Assembly: GCA_008711295.1 (NCBI GenBank)
Contig: VUYV01000062.1
Span: 897,309-961,308, forward strand
Length of the DNA stretch: 64,000 nt
Reading direction: 5' to 3'
Source of the DNA: Anarhynchus alexandrinus
Taxonomy: Eukaryota > Chordata > Aves > Charadriiformes > Charadriidae
The position numbers and the translations under genes were made by a program. Below the pieces are notes generated by a model. It had not been told where the DNA came from and did not search any database. It saw only the letters and a list, made by a program, of their open reading frames with translations. Shown one piece after another: positions 1 to 11,311 of this stretch. Each line of letters opens with the position of its first letter. Position 1 is the stretch's first letter.

Positions 1-1130
1 TGATCTGGTGTTTTAAATAAGCAGTTGATAAAACATACTTCTACTGTTCAGAACGAGATTGTGCATGGTATTTTTACAGGAGGTCAGTGTTTCTGACTGT
101 AATTTAAGTGAAGTCAAGACAAAATACTTATATGGATATATTTTAGACTGCTTTTTTGTATCTCCTCTATGTTTTCCGTCTTATATTATAATGCAGGATT
201 CCATTGTTTCTTCTGTGACACTTATGACATGCAGGCTTATACTTCCCTTTTGGATACAAGGAATTATGTGGTGTGCAAAGCAGCATAGTTCACTGGATTA
301 TTTTTTTTTAAATGTTTGCTTACACCAGTGGTAGAGGGTGGGATGTAGCTCTAGATCTGCAAAAATGACAGGCTGCTTTTCTGGAATTGGTTGTGGAAAA
401 AGAAGGAACAGAGCACAGGAAACTGAACTTGAAAAAACTTTGGATCTAGAATGGTTCGTTTCACTGCTCACCCCTCTCATTAGAAGGCTAGACTCCTGGA
501 CATTGCCATTTTGGGATGAAAAAATAATTCATAAACACCTACTAACTACAGGAAGAAATAGGGAGTTTTCTAAGAATTTGTTCTCTTTGGTGGCATTTTA
601 CTTTGTCAGAATATCCATACTTCAAGTTGTAGTAGTAAATGTTAAAAATATTTACGTTGAAGCTATTCCAGTTAATGCCTTTGCTGTCCTGAATTTTACT
701 AAACCAAATACGTGAATATTTAATATTCCTAAATGTTTCAACAAAGCCTTATAGCCACTTTCAGGGTAAGATTCAATTGCCTCTGGCTCACATTGAAGAA
801 GAGCTTCCTTTTGAAACAGCTATTCTTAGAAAACAGTGCTATAGAGCATGGAGCAATGGAATTGCTATGCAAAATGTTAGGGCAATTTCTTTTTGCCTTT
901 AGGTGATATGACTAGCTGACATTTCAGCACAAGGATCCTTCAGAGCAATATAGAGAATTTGATGTGACAGTGTCTCTGCATCAACCACTGAACTTAAAAA
1001 AATATTCATACAACATATGTTGTAGCCTCTCATGTAATCAAAGAGTTTTCCCTGTCTGTTTCCACACGTAGCTGTCTCTTTTCTTGCTCTCATTTGTATT
1101 TTGACTGAAGCATACTTAAATGATCGCACT

Positions 1131-1160
1131 CCACATACACATACACACACACATACACAC
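1131..1160. repeat. CA-rich microsatellite
   Basis: An imperfect CA repeat interrupted by CATA units, 30 bp long. It ends about 20 bp before an AG that follows a pyrimidine-rich run, which is why the downstream segment is listed as exon-like. Confidence 0.85.
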
Positions 1161-1180
1161 TCCCCGCTTTCACTTTGCAG

Positions 1181-1273
1181 GAGTATGCCTCATGCATTGC
1201 ATTTCTGGTTCCCCACCTCTTGTGTTTCGGTCAGATTGCTTCTCTTGCCAGGAGTGTCAGCTGAGAGACTATT
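1181..1273 (+). other. Exon-like segment, weak
   Basis: The segment is preceded by a pyrimidine-rich stretch ending TTTGCAG and followed by a consensus GTAAGTG donor. It is 93 nt long and open in one plus-strand frame throughout. The encoded peptide is cysteine-rich but matches no family I recognise. In a 64-kb AT-rich window several such chance pairings are expected, so this remains a candidate only. Confidence 0.15.
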
Positions 1274-2116
1274 GTAAGTGCAGGAGAACTAGCAGCTCCT
1301 TGCTTCTGAGAGGGCGATAGCAGGAAATGTCAAAGTCTGTTCTCATCAGTTTGGATTAAAGCTGGATGGAATATTTGGCAAATGCATTAAAGACAAAGCA
1401 GAGCATGTTGGAAAACTGCAGTTTGAACAGTTAAATTGGCAAAGGAACTAGCAAACAAGTTTTTATGAAGAAAAGTATTAGACAACCTTACTTATGTGGC
1501 TTTGTTGACTTCCCATAAAATAAAAATGTCTTTTTTTGTGTGTGCGTGTGAAAATGCACTTCACCTAATGTTCCTGAAAACTGATAATGAAAGGAAGTAA
1601 TCTTTGGGGTCAAAATTTCAATGAATGGGGTTGAACCAGGTCCATTCTGCACAACAGTAACTTGCTAGCTTGAGTGCATGGTTTGTTATTTCCAAGTTCC
1701 TCTGTGGTTTATTCAAGAAGCTTGATGGGTTCATCTGCTTTCCCAGAGCAAATAACATCCTTTCTGACTGGTGGAGTGCAGAAAAGAGGCAAGCCAGGAG
1801 AAGTTACTGAAAAGCTTGGGTTTCCTCCATCGTGGTTTGAAAATTTGTATTCTGGTCAACCCTGCAGTATTTGGGTGAGAAAGTGCACTTCAGTGAATGG
1901 AGATGGTCTCTCTTTTTATCTATGAAAAACACTGATTGTGCAAGTCAGGTACACCAAGATAGCATATCAATGACTTCAGGTGAAAATCTCTGCAGGAGAA
2001 CATACAACTGCTGTGACCTTCTAGTAAGCTCCAAATGGGTTACTGATTCACTTTGATTATAGTGTTATTCATTTCCTATGTTCAATAATTTATAGGTTGT
2101 TTATGTGTTGCATTGT

Positions 2117-2131
2117 AAAAAAAAAAAAAAA
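2117..2131. repeat. A15 homopolymer
   Basis: A run of fifteen A. There is no poly(A) signal, truncated gene or target-site duplication next to it that would mark it as the tail of a retrocopy. Confidence 0.9.
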
Positions 2132-5100
2132 GCCACAGCTTTTTGATCTCTAAGGTGGGTGTCGCTGCCTTTTGTAGTAGCAGAAAGTCTGAAAGTCATA
2201 AATGATTACTATCCTTAACAATCCTTTACTGTACAGATGTTTTACAATAAACCAAGGGGACAGGACATTCTGTAAGTGTAATGGCACATCACTTAAAACA
2301 TCATATAATTACAAGATGTAGGTTGGAATAAAAATTACACCTTTGCAGGTTAAGTAAAGAATCACTAATAAAATTGTAACAGACATACATTATACAGCAT
2401 GGGGTTCATAATGAATAATTGCTAGGTTATTAGTGCTTAACAGATTAAGGGTACTTCCATTTATTACTGTGCTCCACTAAGGATGAGCATTAATTTTTTT
2501 TTCAAAGCAAATTCACTGGAAACAGACAGTTTAAAATTTATGCTTGTAATGATTGCTACATGGTCCATTAAGACCACCTCTAAGTGAGCTTAATTTGTAG
2601 CAGATAAATGTACATGTCTACATATTTTTCAACATAGTTTATGGTGCATCTTGCACAGCTGTGCCCAACTGATTAAATCCTCACAAAATTTAAATAGGAA
2701 ACCCATTACATAGACAGTATTATATCCATTTATCATACACACATTTTCAATTTAACTCTCTAAGCCTTTGTGCGGGATATTTTCACTGATTCATTAAATA
2801 TGTATAGCGAGGCCATTTTCTCTTCTGGTTTGTTTTGTCCTTTTGTTTTCTGGGTTTGTTTGGTGCCTACTTTTCAGTTCTGTCATCCAATAATTAAGAA
2901 CTTCTGCAAACTGAACATCATCTACAACAATTATCTCGGTAATGATCCTAGATATGATAGTCACTTACAATCCTCGATCTAGAGAGCTCTTATCTAGGGA
3001 AAAGAAGCAACGCTATAACCAGTGTGTAGGGAAAGGCGATTGGTACTAATACCCTCATTTGCCTTCCAGAATGGATTCTGGACGCTGGATTTGTCCTGAC
3101 AGATAGACATGCTAGTTGCTGAGAAAGGTTGGGATTACACAAATTTCTTCCCGTTATTTAGCATTTCCCATTGGTTAGCACTGGGCATCTCTTGATTTTG
3201 TTGAAATGTTTCCTAGGATCCCATTCGGAACTGGGCAGCTTTATCTTTGCTTTAGGTATTTTGAGTCTTATATAAACCGTAGCTCTAGATTCTAGAAATA
3301 GGATTAGAAGCATTTGTCCAATTTTAGAGATCAAATTTAGCTGCTCTGAATTATTGTCTGAAATCCCTCTTATCATCATTATCCCTAGAGTAAATTAAAG
3401 CTGTTAGTTTCACGTGCCCTGAGCCCTACATAAAATAGATGGTATGAATTCCCTGTCAGCCAAATACTACCCTACTTGATTCAAGGCCATAGATCTTTCT
3501 CTGGATCTACTGCTATGATAAAAGTCTTGATCGTCATATTTTGTGGTCTGCTAGGGTGAGCCTCTGCAACTGTGCATAGGTTTATTGAGCTCAGTAGAGC
3601 CTGTGCTAATGGAACACTGCAAAATAAGGGTCAACTTTTGTTTAAGCTGTAGGGATGTGTTTGCTTATCTTAGGGTATCAAAAGGGAAACAAGATTTTAA
3701 AAGAACAAGAATAACTAATTATTGTTCATTCATTTTCGCATTCCCCTAGTTACATGCCAGAGGCAGACTCTGTACTCTTCTACAAACTGAACAAACATAC
3801 AGACCCCCAAGGAAGCGTTGATCTCCACAATCTTCAAGAATTGAAGATTTCCTATGAAAAGAAATGGCTGTTTAAATAATAGCTCTCTGGTGGATGACTC
3901 TGTTCTCTTAATATGTGTATAAAATTGAATTGTATGTCCATTTTTTTAGCAAACATGGGTATTTTAGAGTGAAATTAAAAGAGCTTAGTAAGTTTGCTTT
4001 TCTCTGTGGTGCAAATAGCGACAATGATTTATTATAACCTTCTTTTTAGCCTACCTTTGAAGCCATTGTGTCCTTAAATGTTTTTTTCCCAAGCTTGATA
4101 GTGTCAGTCCATTTTCCACAGAAACATCAAAACTGATAGATGGATGAATTTAAAAATCTTTCAGATGACAATTAGAAACTAGTGTATATCCCTGTATTCT
4201 AAAATTTGCTTCAGTATGTTTAGAATTTTGATTATGTATTAACTGTAGGAAACTGTTGATTTTTGTTTGAAGATGAAAATTCTGATGTAACCATTTGCTA
4301 GCGTGCATGACTCTTTCATAGGATTTTGGTGTGGGCTACAGCTAGTCCTGATCTTCTTCAGAGCCTTTCACATGTTTGCTCTGTTCAAGCCTGTGGTTTG
4401 AACTCTCACTTCACTTCTTTTCCTTTTAAAAAGCCAAATCATCCGTAGGAAGCAAATAGGATTCCCAACTATAAACCCTGAGATAGCGCACCTCTGTTCT
4501 CCCAAACAGCAGCACCAAGATTAAGACAAGGACAGTGAAGAACTTTTAGAGCTATGTCATCCTTGGAACGTAGTGGGAAATGGACTTCCTAGGTCTTGGA
4601 GACAGACTAGAAATGTCTTAAGAGTTCTAGGGAAAGGATGATGTCCTTCATTTGAGGTGCAGGTGATGGAAGCAGGCACTGTTAAAATGCTGAGCAATTC
4701 TTTTGTTATTCCGAACGCCCAGGTGATCTGGTGGTAGTCCCCACACCTAGAATCAGTGCTGCTGGCTCAGTGTTTCAGTTTTTTTCTCAGATGAGAAACA
4801 TATTCTCACCCTAAATGTTCCCTGAGGGTATTCCTGACATCTGACCCTTCAGACAAACACTTGGAGAACCAAATGCCTGTTATAAAATAGAGAAGTATAG
4901 TATATCTTGGAATAAGATGTATAAATGTGATATTATAGATGGACGGTATCTTAGAAGATTAGGCAAATGCTTAGGAACACAGATAGTCAAACAATGGAAA
5001 AAAAATGTCCTGGACATTCATTTCAGTTGAGGTATCACACAGAAATAGAGGCTGGCTGAACTGGACAGTTCTTCAACAACCCATAGGTGAAGCCACAGGT

Positions 5101-5845
5101 TTTAAAGACCTCTGTGAGAATTTGAATGTGAGGACCTGAGTTCCAGTTCATTCACAGACATCTGTTTCTGTGTTCATTTTTCTAGTCATCACTGCCAGTA
5201 GGAATCAGTTGTGACTACTAGAGTGCTGGCTCAAGGGTCTGGGACAGTTGGTGGGTTCTTCAAAGTGTGAAAACAACAAGTTTCTGTCATCACAAGTGAG
5301 AAAATAATATTGCAAGTGCATATGATATTATTTCTAGATTTCAGGGAGAGAATGTTTCAATGGATAAAGAATTATGGGTAATGAGTTGCTTGCAGGTAAA
5401 GTCTGAACCTCTAATATTATAAACGTGCTCATTGTTTTGTTTTCTTTCAAAAGTGGGAAAGTGGGAAACTATTCACTAGGAATATTAGTAGCTATCCAGT
5501 ATCGGATGATATTTTTCACAGAAACGCAAAACGGTGTCTTTCAGCTACGTGCAAGTTTTTGGAGGTTTGTTTGTGATATCAAGAAATTGTTGACTGTGAG
5601 ATTCTCATGTATATATAGTCATCCACTTTATCTCTATAAAAACAATGTTTGTGCTTGTGATGAAACTGTTCTTTGTGTGTTTAGTAGATAAACATTTTAA
5701 CAGAAGTGTTTATTTAAAAAGGCATAACAGTGCAAATGTATGAACCTGAGGAGGTTTGTGTCACAATCTGTTATCTTGAAACCTTACCAAGACAAACTTA
5801 CTTCAGGGGAGTGTCTTATTTTGCTGCTGGCAGCAAAATGATTAG

Positions 5846-5880
5846 TTGCAGAATAATGTTGCAGAATAATCTTGCAGAGA
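5846..5880 (+). repeat. 13-bp tandem repeat, about 2.7 copies
   Basis: The unit TTGCAGAATAAT(G/C) occurs twice in full, then as a partial third copy TTGCAGAGA. It is a local slippage-type duplication with no evident function. Confidence 0.8.
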
Positions 5881-6970
5881 GCTGGTTGCTGATTAAAAAA
5901 AAAAAGAGAATGCTCCCTGTGTCATACTTTCAGAGGAATCTTCCTCACATGTTTTAATTTCTGAGGAATAGCTGATGCATTAATGCATTACTGTCAAAGA
6001 ATCATTACATTTAAAATTATTAATTTTGTTAATTATAGGTATTTAGGAATCTATCAGCTCTTCAGTTTGAGGTTAACTTTTTTGCAATAAATAGATGTAT
6101 GAAAGAGACAAACTAGCTACCTATCAGAAAACAGACGACTATATAATAATTTCTGGAATATTTCCAGAACAACAGAAGAATAATTGGTAACTGGGTTACT
6201 AGAAAGAAAATGACCCTTAATCTACTGAGGATTTTGAAAGCAATAACATTTTGGGACCAAATTGTATTAAGTACTTAAACATTTCAATTCTTGGGTGCTT
6301 GGCTGAACTGTAGCCCCCGTTGCCTCTTAACTTAACCTTTATCGTTTAAATAAATTTATCAAATTATGGCCAATTCAGAAGGCAGTTTAAGGTGCGACTA
6401 TAGGCCCAGCAGAGTCAGAGCTTAAACTGAGCTAAATAATTCAAGCAAATTTTGTGAACAAACCAAAATTGATATATAAATTAACATAAATATAGGAAAT
6501 ATTTTTTGCATGAGAAAGGGACAGAAGCAGTTAAAAGTAGTTCTTAACAATTTTTTTCAAGTGAGATGTTTGTCATCCTCCAAATGATAGCAAATTAAAA
6601 TATGTTCATGACAGAAGCTGACCTTTGTGAAAATACATTTTGTCTTCAGATGAAAGAAGTTTGCTTATCATATTTTACATGTGCCGTGTCAACTACACCT
6701 GGCTAGGAAAGCAGAAGCAATCATGTTTAATTAAACTTTGTTTTGTTTCAATTGAGTTGACTTGCAGTCAAATTGGAAAGCATCTTCATGTTTTAACCAA
6801 AAAATAAATCTTCAAACAGTAGAAATATATAAATATTGCACCACTGCTACAGACAAGGTTTGTAAAGCAGTGATTAAGACTATTTGGGATTTTAGTCCTT
6901 GTGCTGTACTTTATGGTGTATGATAATGTTTGTGGTTTACACCTTACTGCATTAACTGGCAGTGTTATAA

Positions 6971-7785
6971 TCACAGAATGGTCAGGGTTGGAAGGGACCT
7001 CTGGAGATCATCTAGTCCAACCTCCCTGCCAGAGCAGGGTCACCTACAGCAGGCTGCACAGGATCACATCCCAGGTGGCTTTTGAATCTCTCCAGAGAAT
7101 GAGACTCCACAAACTCTCTGGGCAGCCTGTTCCAGTGCTCTGCCACCCTCAAAGTAAAGAAGTTCCTCCTTATGTTCACATAGAATTTCCTGTGTTCCAG
7201 TTTGTGCCTGTTGCCCCTTATCCTGCCTCTGGGCACCACTGAAAAGAGTCTGGCCCCATCCTCTTGCCACACGCCCTTTAGATATTTGTAAGTATTGATG
7301 AGATCCCCTCTCAGTCTTCTCCAGGCTAAGCAGACCCAGGTCCCTCAGCCTTTCCTCATAAGAGAGATGCTCCATTCCCTTGCTCATCTTTGTAGCCCTC
7401 TGTTGGACTCTCTCCAGTAGTTCCTTGTCTTTCGTGAACTGCGGAGCCCAGAACTGGACACTGTACTCTAGACATGGCCTCACCAGGGCAGAGTAGAGGG
7501 GGAGGATGACCTCCCTTGACCTGCTGGCCACACTCTTTTTAATGCACCCCAGGATTCCATTGGCCTTCTTGGCCACAAGGGCACGTTGCCGGCTCACGGT
7601 CAACTTCTTGTCCACCAGGAGTCCCAGGTCCCTCTCAGCAGAGCTGCTTTCCAACCCCTAACCTGTACTGGTGTGTGGGGTTATTCCTCCCTAGGTGCAG
7701 GACCCTACACTTGCCCTTGTTGAACTTCATTAAGTTCCCTCTGCCCAACTCTCCAGCCTGTCCAGGTCTCGCTGAATGGCAGCAC
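6971..7785 (-). mobile_element. CR1 LINE, 5'-truncated copy, minus strand
   Basis: The low-coordinate end carries the reverse complement of the CR1 3' terminus (GGTTGGAAGGGACCTCTGGAGATCATCTAGTCCAAC, read in pieces at about 6985-7020). From there to about 7785 the complement strand encodes the C-terminal part of CR1 ORF2. The copy stops abruptly at about 7785, just upstream of the LMKFNKGKC block, which is the usual 5' truncation from incomplete reverse transcription. The terminal octamer repeats typical of CR1 tails are almost absent. No target-site duplication is seen, as is normal for CR1. Confidence 0.95.
7012..7785 (-). pseudogene. CR1 ORF2 C-terminal fragment (dead)
   Basis: Remnant of the CR1 ORF2 polyprotein (endonuclease plus reverse transcriptase), covering only the part C-terminal to the catalytic FADD box. 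In order along the minus strand are the LMKFNKGKC block (about 7735), the [10 protein letters not shown] block (about 7625), the GILGC and [15 protein letters not shown] blocks (about 7570-7480), the [10 protein letters not shown] block (about 7400), and the GARLFSVVP and [13 protein letters not shown] blocks (about 7260-7100). At least two frameshifts break it, one near 7648 and one near 7270, so it spans three reading frames. With no endonuclease and no catalytic RT core it cannot mobilise anything. Identity is from conserved CR1 blocks; the exact subfamily is not determined. Confidence 0.93.
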
Positions 7786-7903
7786 ATATAAGCTGTATTC
7801 TTTCTTTGCACTCCCCTGTGTGTCATATGATTTTCTTCTGAATCTTTTTTCTACAATATTTCTTTTCCTCTCAAAGTATATTGGTATTTTTTAAAACCAA
7901 TTA

Positions 7904-7929
7904 TTTGGGCTATTATGTTATAGCCCAAA
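7904..7929. repeat. Perfect inverted repeat, 10-bp arms
   Basis: Arms TTTGGGCTAT and ATAGCCCAAA flank a six-base loop. The arms are exactly complementary and include a GGGC core, so the hairpin is more stable than the AT-rich surroundings would usually give. It lies about 120 bp outside the truncated end of the minus-strand CR1. Confidence 0.85.
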
Positions 7930-8163
7930 ACATTTCAAGCACTGCTTAAGTATGGACGAAATATAAAATGTTTTCACATAACTCAGTAATGTGATATTAA
8001 ACAGATTTAACACAAATTTAATACAAACATAATAAAACTAACTTCCTCTATATTTAAGTCTCTTTAGAACATGTATTATTCTTATTTAGCTTTAAAACAG
8101 CCACCATCTTTTCTTTGTTGCTAAACTGTTCTTTTCTTTTTTTTCCAGACCCTTCTTTAGAAT

Positions 8164-8188
8164 CCCCCCCCCCCCCCTTTTTTTTTTT
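8164..8188. repeat. C14 run followed by T11 run
   Basis: A 25-bp pure pyrimidine tract made of fourteen C followed by eleven T. The complement is A11G14, a homopurine tract able in principle to form a G-quadruplex or triplex. Exact lengths of such homopolymers are often sequencing-uncertain. Confidence 0.85.
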
Positions 8189-11100
8189 ATGAAAACTTAG
8201 TGATTGTCTCTCCTTTAATTCATTCCTTTCTGAATCATTGGTTCAAATTGTATGTGCCTCGAAGGGTTAGTGATCTGCTTGGAGTGGCTACCCAAGTCTG
8301 TCTTTTTTTAGGTGCTGTATACCATTACGTGGCTACTATTTTGCACCCAGTTTTGGCTGGGTGTAAAAAGCACAATGCAGAAAGTACTTTAGATGTGCAG
8401 TGTGCAAAAACACAATGCATAAACAGGGCTGAAGAAGGTGATCCATAATATCCCACTTGTTGAGCAGGGAGTTGTCTAACTTGGAACAATTTTGTGATTT
8501 TGTGATTTTGCTGTGCTCTGGAGTATAAGTTTCTCTTTTCTTACGAGTTCTCGGGTCACGAACAAATGCGCAGCGCTAGTGAGTCCATGAAAATGAAGGG
8601 AAGACATAAAGAGAAAGCAGGAAGAAGGAGAATGAAAAGTTGGGTGAGTGGTAGCAGAAGGAAAATGCTTAAAGGCCTAAACTTGCAAATTATTTACATT
8701 TGGGCAAAAAATACACTTTTGTGTTAAAGATCCGGATCCAATATTGCCCTTTGAATTTATCAGCTTCCATTTCCTAATTTTCAGTGACAGTGTACCATGG
8801 TAGTTTGTGGACTTATATACTTGTACTTATATACCCTAACAGCTTCTGGACAATTGCCAGCTGCTGGATATTCTGAATAACTTAATCAGTGCAATGAAGC
8901 AATGCAGAGGAGCTGGTATTGGCTGTTTCAATGGTGCAGGCAGATCCAGATACATTCTCCAAGTCAAAAAATGTTCACTGCTGAAGTCCCTTGTGGCCAG
9001 TGTCATCTTCTGAAAGACTTCTCAGGAGAAGCGTATTCTTACCAAGGTCCCATTGGCGACATGAGCAATTTTTTCTGCTATATTTTGTGGCTCATCATTT
9101 TAATCATCCTTTAAGGATATGCTCTGGGCTGAAATCCTATTTGCACTATTAACTTCTATTCTGTAGTAACTCATTTAAGAACATCAGATAGTCTCTAAAC
9201 AGGCTTTTTATTAATGTTTTGTTCAAAAATAATAAATTCAGTTTCTGTTAAAACAGAATTTTGCAGCCTCTGCAATGTAACCTTGAAATTTCAAAACTCC
9301 TTGCAGAGCCTTTCTGATAGATTGAAGAGTTTATTGTTTTATCAAAGGATACACTCAGAGGAACCCTGATTTTTTTTCAAGCGCTAATATCTTAACCCTA
9401 CTTGCACCTCAGATTTGAGTTATATAAAAATGTATAATAAATATGTAGTGTATACAACTATATTTATATACTTCAGGGATATAAATGGCTCACAAAATCT
9501 AATTTTTCTTTAAATACTGCCTGGTTAGTTTCAGTTATTTAGTTTTGAATCCATTATTTTCTCTGATTAGTTTTGCAACGTAAGCATTGAAGTCCGATGT
9601 ACTTTGTCTGAATAAGCATTATGTTTGGAAGTGGGAGGTCATTGATGCTTCTTAGTCAGGCCCTATACAAAAATAACTAAGAGAAAAGGCATATTTATGT
9701 GTACCTGAAGACAACCCGAGAAGATTGTGGCTTTCTCATTCTGCTGCCCAGCGTGGCACATACTCTATTTTGTGTGAGTCTGATGGACTCAGTATTGCTG
9801 CTGCCTTTAGACCTGGCTTATGTTTTTATGTTCTCTGTTATTACAGAAAATTTAAAGGGCTTTTATACACTTTGAATCAGGTTTCCCAAGAATTAAGCAG
9901 AAGCTCTAATCTGACTCCTTAACATGCTCTTCTAGCAAAAGCTGAGATTCAAGTTTTTGGTCGAGATCGGAAAGAAAAATGCAGGTCTATTTTCTGTAGG
10001 CAGGTCAGATGGCACCCAAGGTAGTGAAAAGCTAATGAGAGCACCCAAAATCTTATGAGCATAGTTCAAATGAAATTGTCCTGACATAGATAAACTTGAA
10101 TGTTAGCCCGCAGACAGCATCAGTCCTTCAGCTCAATATTTGTTTAATCCAGACAGAAATCATAGTGCCTATGGAACTATGTGAGCAGGAGGCATTTTTC
10201 TCAATTCACTTTTGCCTAGGTATATGCAAAGCGTTTCTAACTTTGCTACCTAACACAAATGTAGCTTGTTATAACTTCCTTGAGTAGTCATGGAGTCCCA
10301 CTGAAATATATCTTCTGACTCAAAGCTTGACACTGTGTTTCTACTGTTTTAGCCAATATGTTGCTATGAAAACTGCTGGTAAGTGCTTAACTGGAATTAT
10401 TGAAGGACTCGACCTTCTGTGAAGTATTAGCGACATTATTGAGTTCTCTTTTAATAGTGTTTTTGTTATCTCTGCCCTTGTAAGTCCCTTCTTCCAAATG
10501 TTATGGCTTATTAGTTTATATGCTATTTTCATTGCAATTATAGCTAGTACAGGAATGTTTTGTTACCTTTTTAACACATTGTCAACGTGTATCATTTTTA
10601 GATCCTCATTGCTCCTTATTAGAGGTTATTTAAGCTCTCAGCTCTAACTAGATAATGAAGCATGGTTATGATATAAACTAGCAAAAGCTTATGTAAAGAT
10701 TTTGTTGCATTGGTGACAGTCTGGTATTATATTTTTTGGGGGTGGGTTGGTTTTTTTTTTGTTTTTGCATGTCATCTCTTAGGTTAGTTAAATGTAATAG
10801 AAATGTACATGAATGTCAGACAGCTGGTACAGCCTCTGCTGGAATGACTTAATGAGTGTGCCAGAATACGCGAGATCTCTGCGTGTTCCACCTAATCTCC
10901 AGTATGGTGCCACCTTCTTCTGGTCTGTTTGTTTTCTTCCACTGACACAGATCAAATAGAATAGGATACAGCGTGAGATGAATAGCTTTGATTGTCTGAG
11001 GAAAACCTTGGGATCCTTAAAAGAACCCCAAAAAACTACTGGAAGATAAAGTGAAGAGGATGAAAATTATTGATGTGGCCCTGAGAAGATTATGTTAGAG

Positions 11101-11199
11101 AAAATGGTGTGATTTACCTCCTTTTTTTTTCAATTATCGTTTTGCTTATGTTTTGGTGGTTGTGTGGCCTCAGTGTGTATTACCCAAGATATCATAATT

Positions 11200-11311
11200 T
11201 GGAGTGTATTTATTACTTCTTACAACACCCTTGCAACATAAAGAAGTATTGCTGTTATTATTTATTATCTTCATTAGTTGTAGAGGTTTGAGGCACACAG
11301 CCAGCAGACTA
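11200..11311 (-). mobile_element. MIR/CORE-SINE-like relic, minus strand
   Basis: The segment follows the order of a reversed MIR element: CTTACAACACCCTTGCAA, then a TATTATTATCTTCATT-like stretch, then GAGGTTTGAGGCACACAGCCAGCAG. This corresponds to the complement of the MIR core and its downstream part. Divergence is high, as expected for an element inactive since before or around the amniote radiation. The assignment is from remembered consensus blocks; it needs a profile search. Confidence 0.55.

Larger units (their letters stand above)
1..6970. other. Non-coding AT-rich DNA, no recognised gene
   Basis: No recognisable gene or classifiable mobile element is visible here. The open frames are short and resemble no protein family I know. 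The longest (plus strand, ending at 715) has its first in-frame ATG at 365, giving about 116 codons, and shows no domain, signal peptide or helix pattern. The stretch holds a CA-rich microsatellite at 1131-1160, an A15 run at 2117-2131, a small 13-bp tandem repeat at 5846-5880 and one weak exon-like segment at 1181-1273, each listed separately. It may be intergenic or intronic. Confidence 0.6.
7786..11199. other. Non-coding AT-rich DNA, no recognised gene
   Basis: Nothing classifiable apart from a short perfect hairpin (7904-7929) and a C14T11 homopolymer junction (8164-8188). The open frames present are 60-82 codons and unlike known proteins. A T-rich run with a short G-rich patch (about 10737-10760) is also present. 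Confidence 0.6.

Noticed and set aside
338..715. 125-codon plus-strand open frame
   Set aside because: It begins with GTG; the first ATG is at 365. No similarity to a known family, no splice-site or promoter support, and the length is near chance.
2090..2131. A15 run as the tail of a processed pseudogene or LINE
   Set aside because: Upstream sequence shows no gene-like or element-like similarity, no poly(A) signal at the right distance and no target-site duplication.
7012..7242. Plus-strand frame covering part of the 7-kb CR1
   Set aside because: Shadow of the minus-strand CR1 ORF2 fragment.
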